Assembly: GCA_028726465.1 (NCBI GenBank)
Contig: JAQYQB010000014.1
Location: 186,001 to 250,000 of the forward strand
Source of the DNA: Mycobacteriaceae bacterium
GTDB lineage: Bacteria > Actinomycetota > Actinomycetes > Mycobacteriales > Mycobacteriaceae
Length of the DNA stretch: 64,000 nt
Direction: 5' to 3'
Shown here: one piece after another, positions 15,444 to 24,468 of the stretch
Numbering within the stretch: the first letter of the stretch is position 1
Layout of the letters: each line of letters opens with the position of its first letter
Notes under the pieces: model-generated
The model's input: the letters and a program-made list of their open reading frames with translations, nothing else
Database searches by the model: none
Told to the model about the DNA's origin: nothing
Position numbers and translations under genes: made by a program

Positions 15444-16697
15444 ATGACGGGACTTAATCGCCGGCACTTCCTGCAGGGCGCGGGCGCGGTGGGGGCGGCA
15501 TCGTTCGCCTTGAGCGCGTGCAGCCAGGCGGAGGAAAAGGACGCGATTGAGCAGGCCAGCCAGTCCGAGCCGCTGGCGGAGGCGATCGTTGCCTTTGACG
15601 GCGAGCACCAGGCGGGCGTGGACACGGACATGCAGGCCCACCTGAACTTGGTGGGCTTTGACCTGAAGCCGGGCATCGGCAAGCGGGGCTTTCGCAACCT
15701 GATGAGCCTGTGGACGGAGGACGCCCGGGCGCTGTGCACGGGCGAGACCCCGCTGGGCTCCCTGGAGCCGGAGATGGTGGACGTGCCCGCCAACCTCACC
15801 ATCACCTGCGGCTGGGGCGAGCCGGTTTTCGACAAGCTCGACGCCGCGGACCTGAAGCCGGAGTGGCTGCGGGACATCAAGCCCTTCTCGCGGGACCAGC
15901 TCAGCGACAAATGGGGCCAGACCGACGTCGTGCTGCAGATCTGCTGCGACGACGCGGTGATGGCCTCCCACGCCATGCGGCACATGATCCGCGCCGGTAC
16001 CGATTACGCCAAGGTCACGTGGCTGCAGCAGGGCTTCGCCAACTCCTTCGGCTCCCTGCCGCAGGGCGCGACCCACCGCAACCTGTTCGGCCAGCTCGAC
16101 GGCACGGTTAACCCGCGCGGCGAGGAAGAATACGACGAACAGGTCTGGATTGATGAGGGCCCCGACTGGGCCCAGGGCGGGACCTGCATGGTGGTGCGCC
16201 GCATCCGTATGAACTTGGACACGTGGGAAAAGCTAGACCGGGCCACGCGGGAGAACTCCGTGGGGCGCAAGCTTTCCAACGGCGCGCCGCTGACGGGCGA
16301 GGAGGAGCTGGACGAGGCGGATTACTCGGCCACCGACAAATACGGCCTGCCGGTCATCGATCCGAACTCCCACATGGCCCGGGCCCGGCCGCCGGCCGAC
16401 CACCCCGAGCAAAAGCTCAAGCGGCGCCCGTACAGCTACGACCTGATGCCGGACTACGCCGAATCCCAGGAAGAAGACCTCATCCAGCTGTCCAACGCGG
16501 GCCTGGTCTTCATCTGCTTCCAGAAGGACCCGACGCGCCAGTTCGAACCCATCCAGGCCCGCCTGGACGAGGCCGATCACCTCAACACCTGGATTAGCCA
16601 CATCGGCTCCGCGGTCTATTTCGTCCCACCCGGGACCAGCAGCGGCGGCACGGGCTCGGCCTTTTGGGGATCCGCACTGCTGGACGCGGTAAGATAA
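15444..16697 (+). CDS. Dyp-type haem peroxidase, Tat-exported lipoprotein
   Basis: A 417-residue dye-decolorizing peroxidase. The N terminus has a Tat motif (NRRHFLQG) and a hydrophobic segment ending in a lipobox (LSAC), so it is exported folded and lipid-anchored. The DyP signature GxxDG is seen in FGQLDGTVNPR, and the proximal haem His is probably the one in NSHMARARPP. It resembles the DyP class that includes EfeB and Streptomyces DtpA. EfeU/EfeO genes are absent here, while CopC and PCuAC genes precede it, as in the dtpA copper-trafficking locus of Streptomyces lividans. A function in copper-linked oxidative chemistry rather than iron uptake is therefore inferred. The physiological substrate is unknown. 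Confidence 0.93.
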   Translation: MTGLNRRHFLQGAGAVGAASFALSACSQAEEKDAIEQASQSEPLAEAIVAFDGEHQAGVDTDMQAHLNLVGFDLKPGIGKRGFRNLMSLWTEDARALCTGETPLGSLEPEMVDVPANLTITCGWGEPVFDKLDAADLKPEWLRDIKPFSRDQLSDKWGQTDVVLQICCDDAVMASHAMRHMIRAGTDYAKVTWLQQGFANSFGSLPQGATHRNLFGQLDGTVNPRGEEEYDEQVWIDEGPDWAQGGTCMVVRRIRMNLDTWEKLDRATRENSVGRKLSNGAPLTGEEELDEADYSATDKYGLPVIDPNSHMARARPPADHPEQKLKRRPYSYDLMPDYAESQEEDLIQLSNAGLVFICFQKDPTRQFEPIQARLDEADHLNTWISHIGSAVYFVPPGTSSGGTGSAFWGSALLDAVR

Positions 16698-16769
16698 GCC
16701 CCGGAATAATAAACCGCGGGCCGCGGCCAGGTATGCTGCTGCCCGCATGAGCGCAAAGGAGCGCACCAA

Positions 16770-18827
16770 ATGGCGGAAGCTATTCCTGCAGTCCCCGTGA
16801 ACTACGAGTCCTTCGTCTGCCCGGCGGGCACTGCCGTCGGGGCAGCGATGCGCGAGCTGGACTTGCCGAACAAGGGCCCGGAGGCCGTCGTGGTTGTGCG
16901 CGACGCCGAGGGCAACCTCAAGGACCTGTCGCACGTCCCGGAGACCGACCAGACCTTTACCCCCGTCGCCGCCAGCGAGGAGGAGGGCCGCGCGGTGGTC
17001 CGCCACTCCTGCGCCCACGTGCTGGCCCAGGCCGTCCAAGCGGAGTTCCCGGGCACCAAGCTGGGCATCGGTCCGGCCATTGAGAACGGCTTCTACTACG
17101 ACTTCCAGACCGAAGAGCCCTTCACCCCGGAGGACCTCAAGGCCATCGAGAAGCGCATGAAGAAGATCATCAAGACCGGCCAGCGCTTTGCCCGCGGGGT
17201 CTACGAGAGCCCGGAGCAGGCCGCCGAGGCGCTCGCCGACGAGCCCTTCAAGCTGGAGCTCATCCAGGACAAGGGCAACGTCGACCCGGATTCGGACGAG
17301 GCCGCCGAGGTCGGCGCCGGCGACCTGACCTTCTACGACAACGTCAACCCGCGCACCAACGAGGTCGAGTGGTTCGACCTGTGCCGCGGCCCGCACCTGC
17401 CGACCACCAAGTACATCCCGGCGTTCGCGCTGACCCGCTCCTCGGCCGCCTACTGGCGCGGCGACCAGTCCAAGGCCGGCCTGCAGCGCATCTACGGCAC
17501 CGCCTTCGAGTCCAAGGAGGCCCTGGAGGCCTACCAGACGCTGATGGCCGAGGCCGAAAAGCGCGACCACCGCCGCTTGGGCGCGGAGCTGGACCTGTTC
17601 AGCTTCCCGGATGAGATCGGCTCCGGCTTCCCGGTCTTCCACCCGAACGGCGGCATCGTGCGCATGGAGATGGAAAACCACTCCCGCCGCCGCCACCTGG
17701 CGGACGGCTACTCCTTCGTCAACACCCCGCACATCACCAAGGGCGACTTGTTCAAGAAGTCCGGCCACCTGGACTTCTACGCGGACGGTATGTTCCCGCC
17801 CATGCAGCTGGACGGCGAGTACGACGCGGAGGGCAACTGCACCAAGCAGCCGCAGGATTACTACGCCAAGCCGATGAACTGCCCGTTCCACAACCTGATC
17901 TTCGCCTCTCGCGGGCGCTCCTACCGCGAGCTGCCGCTGCGCCTGTTCGAGTTCGGCACGGTCTACCGCTACGAGAAGTCCGGCGTGGTCCACGGCTTGA
18001 CCCGGGCGCGCGGCTTCACGCAGGACGATGCCCACATCTACTGCACCGAGGACCAGCTCGAGAACGAGCTGACCAAGGTGCTGGAGTTCATCATCTCCCT
18101 GCTGCAGGACTACGGCCTGGACGACTTCTACCTGGAGCTGTCCACCAAGGACCCGAACAAGTTTGTCGGCTCGGACGAGATCTGGGAGCGCTCCACCAGC
18201 ATCCTGGAGCGCGTGGCCACCAAGTCCGGCCTCGAGCTGGTCCCGGACCCGGCGGGCGCGGCCTTCTACGGCCCGAAGATTTCGGTCCAGGCGCGCGACG
18301 CCATCGGCCGCACCTGGCAGATGTCCACCGTGCAGCTGGACTTCAACCTGCCGGAGCGCTTCGAGCTGGAATACACCGCCCCGGACGGCTCCAAGCAGCG
18401 CCCGATCATGATCCACCGCGCGCTGTTCGGCTCCATCGAACGCTTCTTCGGCGTCCTGCTGGAGCACTACGCCGGCGCCTTCCCGGCCTGGCTGGCCCCG
18501 CAGCAGGTCATCGGCATCCCGGTGGCGGACGAATTCGTCTCCTACCTGGAGGACGTCACCGCGAAGCTGCGCTCCCGCGGCATCCGCGCCGACGTGGATA
18601 CCTCCGACGACCGCATGCAGAAGAAGATCCGCAACCACACCACGGGCAAGGTTCCGTTCATGCTGCTGGCCGGCGGCCGCGACGTCGAGGCCGGGGCGGT
18701 CTCCTTCCGCTTCCTCGACGGCTCCCAGGTCAACGGCGTGCCGGTCGACGAGGCCGTCGAGCTCATCGACAAGTGGGTGACCCAGCGGGTCAACGACCAG
18801 CCGAGCGAGGACAACCTCCGTGGCTAG
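16770..18827 (+). CDS. thrS: Threonyl-tRNA synthetase
   Basis: Charges tRNA-Thr. The 685-residue class II synthetase starts at the ATG following AAAGGAG. Domains in order: TGS (about 1-65), the editing domain with HSCAH (His79/His83) and the DLCRGPH motif, the catalytic core with motif 2 ([16 protein letters not shown]) and motif 3 ([19 protein letters not shown]), and a C-terminal anticodon-binding domain. It has the usual full length. A -10-like TATGCT is at 16732. The 3' end overlaps the HIT gene by eight bases, so it heads the PIM biosynthesis operon, a linkage conserved in mycobacteria. Confidence 0.97.
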   Translation: MAEAIPAVPVNYESFVCPAGTAVGAAMRELDLPNKGPEAVVVVRDAEGNLKDLSHVPETDQTFTPVAASEEEGRAVVRHSCAHVLAQAVQAEFPGTKLGIGPAIENGFYYDFQTEEPFTPEDLKAIEKRMKKIIKTGQRFARGVYESPEQAAEALADEPFKLELIQDKGNVDPDSDEAAEVGAGDLTFYDNVNPRTNEVEWFDLCRGPHLPTTKYIPAFALTRSSAAYWRGDQSKAGLQRIYGTAFESKEALEAYQTLMAEAEKRDHRRLGAELDLFSFPDEIGSGFPVFHPNGGIVRMEMENHSRRRHLADGYSFVNTPHITKGDLFKKSGHLDFYADGMFPPMQLDGEYDAEGNCTKQPQDYYAKPMNCPFHNLIFASRGRSYRELPLRLFEFGTVYRYEKSGVVHGLTRARGFTQDDAHIYCTEDQLENELTKVLEFIISLLQDYGLDDFYLELSTKDPNKFVGSDEIWERSTSILERVATKSGLELVPDPAGAAFYGPKISVQARDAIGRTWQMSTVQLDFNLPERFELEYTAPDGSKQRPIMIHRALFGSIERFFGVLLEHYAGAFPAWLAPQQVIGIPVADEFVSYLEDVTAKLRSRGIRADVDTSDDRMQKKIRNHTTGKVPFMLLAGGRDVEAGAVSFRFLDGSQVNGVPVDEAVELIDKWVTQRVNDQPSEDNLRG

Positions 18828-19395
18828 TGGCCAAAACGCGGAATCCGCACAGCCCGAGCCCGGCGCCTACGTCGACGCCGGGGCGGGTGAGCCAGACCGC
18901 CTTGAGCGGCTCTGGGCCCCGTACCGCATGGCCTATATCCAGAAGCGGTCGAAGGACCCGTTCGTCGAAGCCCCGCAGGGCAGCGACGAGGACGGGCTCA
19001 TCATCGCCCGCGGTAGGCAGGTCTACGCGCTGCTGAACCTCTTCCCTTACAACGCGGGACACCTCATGGTGGTGCCTTACCGCAAGGAGTCCCAGCTGGA
19101 AAACCTCACCGAGTCCGAGACCGCGGAGATGATGGCCTTTGTGAAAAAAGCAATTCGCGTCCTCAAGCGGGTGTCGCGTCCGGAGGCGGTCAACGTGGGG
19201 CTTAACCTAGGTAAGGCTTCCGGCGGCTCGGTGGGAGACCACCTGCACATGCACGTCGTGCCGCGGTGGCCGGGAGATAGCAATTTTATGACTATCCTGG
19301 ATGGGGTTAAAGTACTGCCACAGCTGTTGCAGGAGACGCGTCGTCTTTTGGCCGCAGCGTGGCAGGACATAGACGAGGAGGATTCGCGTGCTTAG
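18820..19395 (+). CDS. HIT domain protein, AP4A phosphorylase-like
   Basis: A 191-residue histidine-triad nucleotide-binding protein. The catalytic HIT motif is [12 protein letters not shown], and the [16 protein letters not shown] segment is the conserved substrate-binding strand. The orthologue at the same position in M. tuberculosis (Rv2613c) has diadenosine tetraphosphate phosphorylase activity, so this protein probably degrades Ap4A, a by-product of aminoacyl-tRNA synthetases, which fits its coupling to thrS. The GTG start is inside the end of thrS; the stop overlaps pgsA by eight bases, with the same CGTG...TAG junction at both ends. Confidence 0.92.
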   Translation: MASGQNAESAQPEPGAYVDAGAGEPDRLERLWAPYRMAYIQKRSKDPFVEAPQGSDEDGLIIARGRQVYALLNLFPYNAGHLMVVPYRKESQLENLTESETAEMMAFVKKAIRVLKRVSRPEAVNVGLNLGKASGGSVGDHLHMHVVPRWPGDSNFMTILDGVKVLPQLLQETRRLLAAAWQDIDEEDSRA

Positions 19396-20005
19396 TGTGC
19401 ACGGCAGGAAACCAGCCGCGGTAGTGGTGGAACCGGTAGCCAAGGCGGCTCTGAAGGTCGGGCTGACCCCGAATGCAGTGACCGCGGTCGGCGCCATCGT
19501 GACCATCGCCATCTCGGTGCTGTTGATCCCCTCCGGGCACCTGGTCTGGGCGGCGGTGCTGTCCGGGCTTTTCGCCGCCTTCGACATGATCGACGGGACC
19601 ATGGCCCGCATCCGCGGCGGGGGCACGCCGTTTGGCGCGACGCTGGACGCCTCCTGCGACCGTGTGACCGACGGCGCGCTTTTCGCGGCCATTATCTGGT
19701 ACCTGGTCTATACCGTCGACGCCCACCCGTCCACCGTGGCGGCCGGGCTCATCGTCCTGGTCTCCTCGCAGGTCATCTCCTACGTCAAGGCCCGCGGCGA
19801 GGCCTCCGGGCTGCGCATGGTCGGCGGGCTGATTGAGCGGCCCGAGCGGCTCATCATCGGCCTAGTCGGCGTGGGGCTGGAGGGCTTCGGCGTGCCCAAC
19901 GCGTTGGCTATCGCCCTGTGGATCCTAGCCGTCGGCTCGGTGTTTACCATCTACCAGCGGCTCATCATGGCCATGAAGCAGGACAAGGTAGCCGACCGAG
20001 CTTAA
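19388..20005 (+). CDS. pgsA: Phosphatidylinositol phosphate synthase (CDP-alcohol phosphatidyltransferase)
   Basis: A 205-residue membrane enzyme that joins CDP-diacylglycerol and inositol 1-phosphate to give phosphatidylinositol phosphate, the precursor of PIM lipids. The CDP-alcohol phosphotransferase motif DxxDGxxARx8Gx3Dx3D is complete: DMIDGTMAR, followed by G, TLD and CDR. Six transmembrane helices are visible. It starts at GTG inside the HIT gene end. Position directly upstream of patA and pimA identifies it as the inositol-specific (pgsA1/Rv2612c) member rather than the phosphatidylglycerol-phosphate synthase. Confidence 0.94.
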   Translation: MLSVHGRKPAAVVVEPVAKAALKVGLTPNAVTAVGAIVTIAISVLLIPSGHLVWAAVLSGLFAAFDMIDGTMARIRGGGTPFGATLDASCDRVTDGALFAAIIWYLVYTVDAHPSTVAAGLIVLVSSQVISYVKARGEASGLRMVGGLIERPERLIIGLVGVGLEGFGVPNALAIALWILAVGSVFTIYQRLIMAMKQDKVADRA

Positions 20006-20020
20006 CTTTAAGGGGCAGCA

Positions 20021-20947
20021 ATGGCGCGGTTTCTCGCACGCGATATCGATTTCTCGGCGCTCGGGTATCTGGCCGGCTGGCGGGTAGTCCGCTGGCTGCC
20101 GGAGTCCTGGGCCTCCTGGCTCTTCGACCGGATCGCGGACCTGGCCTGCGACCACGGGCGGGGCATGGACCAGCTGCGCCGCAACCTGGCCCGCGTCGTG
20201 GGGCCTGAAAACGTCACGCGCGAACTGGTGCGCGCGTCGATGCGCTCGTATATGCGCTACTGGAAAGAGGCCTTCCGCCTGCCGTCCATCCATGACGACC
20301 CGGGCCTGCACGCGGCCCTGCAGCGCGACCTGGTCGGCCGCGAACACCTGGAGGAGAGCCTGGCTCGCGGGCGCGGCGTCATCCTGGCGTTGCCGCACTC
20401 GGGGAACTGGGACATGGCCGGGGTCTGCCTGGTGGGCATGCACGGCCAGTTCACCACCGTGGCCGAGCGCCTGCGCCCCGAGGTGCTTTTCGATGCCTTC
20501 GTGGACTACCGCGAGTCCCTAGGCTTCGAGGTCCTGCCGCTGACCGGGGGAGCCCAGCCGCCCTTTGGCCGGCTGAAGGAGGTGCTGGCCGCAGGGGGCA
20601 TCGTCTGCCTGCTGGCCGAGCGGGACCTGTCGCGCACCGGCGTGCCGGTCGATTTCTTCGGGGAGACGGCGAATATGGCCGCCGGCCCGGCCCTGCTGGC
20701 CGCGCAGACCGGCGCGCGCCTGCACGTGGTGCACCCCTGGTTCACCGAGGATGGCTGGGGCCTGTCCTGCGCGCCGGCACTGGAAGTGACCGACGTGGCG
20801 GAAACGACCCAGCGGATGGCGGACGGTTTCGCTGAAAATATCGCGGCACACCCGGCCGACTGGCACATGCTGCAACCGCAGTGGAACGTTGATGTCGAGC
20901 GGCGGCGGGCCGAACGCGCCCACAAGGCCGAGAAGAAGGGGAGCTAG
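20021..20947 (+). CDS. patA: Phosphatidylinositol mannoside acyltransferase PatA
   Basis: A 308-residue peripheral membrane acyltransferase of the LpxL/HtrB-like superfamily that acylates the 6-OH of the mannose on PIM1/PIM2. The catalytic HSGNWD motif is at about residue 127, with the downstream acidic residue in LLAERDLSRTG. The C terminus is basic and polar. It lies between pgsA and pimA with gaps of 15 and 5 bases, the conserved order of Rv2612c-Rv2610c. Length is normal. Confidence 0.94.
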   Translation: MARFLARDIDFSALGYLAGWRVVRWLPESWASWLFDRIADLACDHGRGMDQLRRNLARVVGPENVTRELVRASMRSYMRYWKEAFRLPSIHDDPGLHAALQRDLVGREHLEESLARGRGVILALPHSGNWDMAGVCLVGMHGQFTTVAERLRPEVLFDAFVDYRESLGFEVLPLTGGAQPPFGRLKEVLAAGGIVCLLAERDLSRTGVPVDFFGETANMAAGPALLAAQTGARLHVVHPWFTEDGWGLSCAPALEVTDVAETTQRMADGFAENIAAHPADWHMLQPQWNVDVERRRAERAHKAEKKGS

Positions 20948-20952
20948 CGCCC

Positions 20953-22056
20953 ATGCGGATTGGTATCGTGTGCCCCTATTCCTTCGACGAGCCGGGCGGA
21001 GTTCAAGCGCACATCCTTGACCTAGCGACGGTCTACCTGGAACAAGGGCACTACGTGCGCGTTATCGGGCCGGCGGACGAGGAGACCGAGCTGCCGTATT
21101 TCGTGGTCAAGGGCGGGCGTTCTATCCCCATCGCCTATAACGGCTCCGTGGCCCGCCTGGCCGTGGGACCGCAGGTCTTTCGGCGGCTGCGGGAGTTCAT
21201 CACCGAAGGTGATTTCGACGTCCTGCACATCCACGAGCCGAATTCACCGAGCTATTCCATGGTGGCGCTCTACCTCGCCACCGGGCCCATCGTGGCGACC
21301 TACCACGCCTCGGCCGCCAACTCGACCATCCTGACCCTGGCCAAGCCCGTCCTAGCGCCGATCCTGGAGAAGGTCCGCGGCGGGATCGCGGTCTCCGAGA
21401 TGGCGCGGCGCTGGCAGGTCGAGCAGCTCGGCGGCGACCCCGTGCTCATCCCCAACGGGGTGGACACGTCGGTCTACGCGCGCTCCCGCCAGGCGCAGGA
21501 GGACGCGGAGCGGACAGACCCGCGCCCCGAGATCGTTTTCCTGGGCCGGCTGGACGAGCCGCGCAAGGGCCTGGACATCCTCTTAGAAGCCTTACCTCTG
21601 GTCCACCACGAGGTGCGGGTGACCGTGATGGGCGGGGGACGGGCCCGCGAGGTCGACGGGGTGGACTTCGTCGGCCGCGTCAGCGACGCCGAAAAGGCCG
21701 AGATCCTCGGCCGGGCGGATATCTACGTCGCGCCGAATACCGGCGGCGAGTCCTTCGGCATCGTGCTGGTGGAGGCCATGGCGGCCGGCTGCGCGGTCGT
21801 CGCCAGCGACCTCGAGGCCTTCGCGGCGGTCTGCGACGTGGAATCGGACGATCCCGCCGGCCTGCTCTTTAGCAACGGGGATGCCGCCGCGCTGGCCCGG
21901 CAGCTCAACCACGTGCTGGACAACCCAGAGCTGCGCGCCAAGCTGACGGCCGCCGGCACCCGCCGGGCGCAGACCTACGACTGGGATCACGTGGCCGCCC
22001 AGGTGATGGCGGTCTATGAAACCGTCCAAGACGGATCGAAAGTGCAGGTGAAATAA
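20953..22056 (+). CDS. pimA: Phosphatidylinositol alpha-mannosyltransferase PimA
   Basis: A 367-residue GT4 glycosyltransferase with the GT-B fold that transfers mannose from GDP-mannose to the 2-OH of inositol in phosphatidylinositol on the inner face of the membrane. Visible: the N-terminal glycine loop SFDEPGGVQAH, the HIHEPNSPSYS segment, and the donor-binding EX7E-type motif GGESFGIVLVEAMAAGC. The full-length protein starts five bases after patA. Together with thrS, HIT, pgsA and patA it forms one transcription unit, continued by the LemA-like gene whose ATG directly follows the pimA stop. Confidence 0.96.
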   Translation: MRIGIVCPYSFDEPGGVQAHILDLATVYLEQGHYVRVIGPADEETELPYFVVKGGRSIPIAYNGSVARLAVGPQVFRRLREFITEGDFDVLHIHEPNSPSYSMVALYLATGPIVATYHASAANSTILTLAKPVLAPILEKVRGGIAVSEMARRWQVEQLGGDPVLIPNGVDTSVYARSRQAQEDAERTDPRPEIVFLGRLDEPRKGLDILLEALPLVHHEVRVTVMGGGRAREVDGVDFVGRVSDAEKAEILGRADIYVAPNTGGESFGIVLVEAMAAGCAVVASDLEAFAAVCDVESDDPAGLLFSNGDAAALARQLNHVLDNPELRAKLTAAGTRRAQTYDWDHVAAQVMAVYETVQDGSKVQVK

Positions 22057-22512
22057 ATGGGTACCGCGCTGATCGTGGTCGCCGCCGTGGTGGTGACCGT
22101 GGTGATGCTCTGGGCTTATTTCACGGCCCAGCGGCTCAACACGCTGCACATCCGCACGGACGCCGCCCTGGCGCAGCTGCAGGCGGCGCTGGATAGGCGC
22201 GCGGCGGTGGCGGCCGCGTTGGAGCCGCGGCTGGCGGAGGCCAGCGCGCAGGCCGAGGCGACCGCCCTGGTGCCGGGCCAGTTCACCCAGCGCAGCGACC
22301 TCGAGCACCGGTTGGGCGAGGAGATCCGCCGCCTGTGCGATCCGGCGCCGGCGCAGCTGGTCGACGCCGAGGTGCGCGTCCAGCTGGCCCACCGCTTCTA
22401 CAACGAGGCCGTGGCGGACACCCGCGCGCTACGCCTGCGCCCCCTCGTGCGCACCTTCCGGCTGGGCGGCACCGCCCGGCTGCCCGAGTTCTTTGATCTC
22501 ACGGCGTTCTAG
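22057..22512 (+). CDS. LemA-like membrane-anchored protein
   Basis: A 151-residue protein with one N-terminal transmembrane helix (LIVVAAVVVTVVMLWAYF) followed by a helical region. LNTLHIRTDAALAQLQAALDRR and RFYNEAVADTRALR resemble the helical core of LemA proteins, where a YN-rich helix recurs. M. tuberculosis has a longer protein with an additional Nudix domain after pimA (Rv2609c); the Nudix part is missing here. The ATG is directly after the pimA stop. The last 84 bases overlap the convergent glycosyltransferase gene. Function unknown. Confidence 0.75.
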   Translation: MGTALIVVAAVVVTVVMLWAYFTAQRLNTLHIRTDAALAQLQAALDRRAAVAAALEPRLAEASAQAEATALVPGQFTQRSDLEHRLGEEIRRLCDPAPAQLVDAEVRVQLAHRFYNEAVADTRALRLRPLVRTFRLGGTARLPEFFDLTAF

Positions 22513-23742
22513 CCCCTGGGCGCGCAGCTCCAGTACCCACCACACCAGCGCGAGCACGAACATGACCACGACCAGCGCGTTGCGTGCGACCAACGCGGCC
22601 ACGGGGGCCAGCTGCTCGCCGACGAAATTCCAGAGGTAGTCGTAGCCGAAGGGGTAGATATAGGTCCCCAGGCCGGCGCAGACCACGGTCATCACGCCCA
22701 GGGCCGCCACCGCCTTGCGGCGCGCGCTTCCCGGCGCCGTCGTGCGTAGGGCGACCGCGACGAGCGGGCCGAACCAGATGATGTACTGCGGGGAGAAGAC
22801 CTTGTTGGTCACGATAAGGCCCAGCACGACGACGGCGGCCCAGGAGATGGTGGTCTGCGGGCTCCAGCCGCCCCAGATGAAGCGGTAGAGCGCCCAGAGC
22901 AGCGCGAAGGCGATAACGATGCCCATCGCCCAGGCCGTGGCCTGCACCGCGCCGTCGGTGCCCGCGCCGGTGATCTCGAAGGACTTCGACGGCGCCATGC
23001 CAATCTCGTAGGCCGCCGGGTGCCGGTAGGCGTCCCACATAAAGGGCGTGGCCGCGACCGACTCGATCTGCAGGCCGCGGACGTTTTGGTAGTCCAGGGG
23101 ACTGGTCAGGCGCTCCCACCCGCCCGCGAGCAGTGTGATGCCGGCGAAGGCCACCAGGGACACCCCGAAGCTCAGCACCCGCAGCCAGGCGCGGGCGCTG
23201 GAAAAGCGCCCGACCAACCCGGCGGCGAGTACGCCCGGCCACAGCTTCATCGCGCAGGCCAGGGCGATAAGGCTGGAGGAGAGCACGGGCCAACGGTGAA
23301 TGACCAGCGCGGCAAAGCCGACGGCCAGCCCGGGGAAGATGTCCAGGCGCATGAGGAAGACGTGGCCGGCGGCCAGCCCGAACAGCACCCAGAACCAGGC
23401 GGCGGCAAAGGCGGTCGGGCGTGTGTCGTGGCGGTGGAGCAGGGCGGCGAGGAAGGCGGCGTCGCAGGCCAGGCAGAAAAGGGCGAAGACGAACATGAAG
23501 GCCATGATCTCGCTGCCGCCCAGCCAGGCGGCCAGGTAGGTCGGCCAGGTCCCGGCGTGCGGGTATTCGGTCATATCCTGCGGGTTCGAGCCGAAAATGG
23601 CCGCGTGGTAGTAGAAAAGATCGCCCCGCGGCTCGTGGTTGAGCTTGATGAGCACAGCCAGGCACAGGCGCGCGATGGCCCAGCCGACCCACACGACCGG
23701 GACGCGGCGGAGTCCACCGCGTGCCCGCAGGAGCTTAGTCAT
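22429..23742 (-). CDS. GT87/DUF2029 family integral membrane glycosyltransferase
   Basis: A 437-residue polytopic membrane protein with about ten transmembrane helices, typical of polyprenyl-phosphate-sugar dependent GT-C enzymes. The early extracytoplasmic loop has acidic and aromatic residues (NHEPRGDLFYYHAAIFG) and later FSPQYIIWFGP, a motif of the DUF2029 mannosyltransferase family. It probably transfers mannose or arabinose from a decaprenyl-phosphate donor to lipomannan, PIM or arabinan; which one cannot be told. Position beside the PIM operon favours mannan assembly. The last 27 codons overlap the convergent LemA-like gene, which is unusual and leaves no room for a terminator. Confidence 0.85.
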   Translation of the reverse strand: MTKLLRARGGLRRVPVVWVGWAIARLCLAVLIKLNHEPRGDLFYYHAAIFGSNPQDMTEYPHAGTWPTYLAAWLGGSEIMAFMFVFALFCLACDAAFLAALLHRHDTRPTAFAAAWFWVLFGLAAGHVFLMRLDIFPGLAVGFAALVIHRWPVLSSSLIALACAMKLWPGVLAAGLVGRFSSARAWLRVLSFGVSLVAFAGITLLAGGWERLTSPLDYQNVRGLQIESVAATPFMWDAYRHPAAYEIGMAPSKSFEITGAGTDGAVQATAWAMGIVIAFALLWALYRFIWGGWSPQTTISWAAVVVLGLIVTNKVFSPQYIIWFGPLVAVALRTTAPGSARRKAVAALGVMTVVCAGLGTYIYPFGYDYLWNFVGEQLAPVAALVARNALVVVMFVLALVWWVLELRAQGLERREIKELGQPGGAAQPEGAHEGAQA

Positions 23743-23844
23743 TATTCAAAAGTCTTTTCATCATCACAACACGGACAGAAACTGGCGCCAACGAGCGCCG
23801 GGCTACGGCGAGCCAAAGCGCTCGCGCAGCTGGAAGGAAGGGCC

Positions 23845-24324
23845 TTAAGAACCGCTGATGATTCCTTCGACATCGACGGGCGGGCCCAGCGTCACGAGGA
23901 CCCCAAATACGATAGCAATAACCACTACCGCCAACAGGATAGAGCGCACGGGGTGGCGCACCGCTTGCGCCAACAGCGCGTCGGCGGGCCCGGCGGGGGT
24001 AGCCGCGCTGTCCGTGTCACGGTAGCGCCATCCGCCGGCCACCAGGCCGCGGCGGGCCGTCCAGAGGGCGAAGGGCAGGGCGGCGAAGGGGATGGCGGAA
24101 ACGGCCAGGCCCAGGACGCCGACGCCCAGGGGCCACCGGTTGTTGATCCAGATCAGGCAGGTCATGACCAGGAAGCTCAAGAAACCGAAGCCATGGATGC
24201 TGCCGGCGACCGGGACGACGGCCTCGGTCATACCGGAGTATTTCAGGGCCATGCCCACCAACAACAGGGTCCAGGTAAACATCTCGAGCACGGCGGCGGA
24301 CAGGTGTAGTTTCTGGGGAGTCAT
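23845..24324 (-). CDS. DUF3817 family membrane protein
   Basis: A 159-residue membrane protein with four hydrophobic helices. The first part (LLLVGMALKYSGM, PVAGSIHGFGFLSFL) matches the DUF3817 domain with its conserved HG motif; an extra fourth helix is near the C terminus (SILLAVVVIAIVFGVL). Function unknown. It lies upstream of the GT87 gene on the same strand (102-base gap) and divergent from tesB. Confidence 0.85.
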   Translation of the reverse strand: MTPQKLHLSAAVLEMFTWTLLLVGMALKYSGMTEAVVPVAGSIHGFGFLSFLVMTCLIWINNRWPLGVGVLGLAVSAIPFAALPFALWTARRGLVAGGWRYRDTDSAATPAGPADALLAQAVRHPVRSILLAVVVIAIVFGVLVTLGPPVDVEGIISGS

Positions 24325-24468
24325 CGCCCGACCATCTTACGGAGGCTCGCCCCACGGGGTAAGGTGGGCAGCCGTATATGTGGTGGGCGTCATAGTTCCC
24401 GGACTGGCCCGGGCGCTAGCTCGCGCGCACTGGCGCGGCGCCCGCCTGCCAGAAGAAGGGAGTTTAGG

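Noticed and set aside
14165..16697. EfeUOB-type iron uptake operon because of the DyP peroxidase
   Set aside because: No EfeU permease or EfeO protein is present; the neighbours are copper-binding proteins.
16233..18638. A long open frame of 801 codons on the minus strand opposite thrS and the DyP gene
   Set aside because: It is a shadow of strongly GC-biased coding on the plus strand; its translation is low complexity (Val/Arg/Gly/Leu) without any family motif, whereas thrS shows all class II motifs.
23020..24309. A 429-codon plus-strand frame across the GT87 and DUF3817 genes
   Set aside because: Composition (Gln/Gly/Arg/His) is typical of an antisense frame; the minus-strand genes show transmembrane helices and family motifs.
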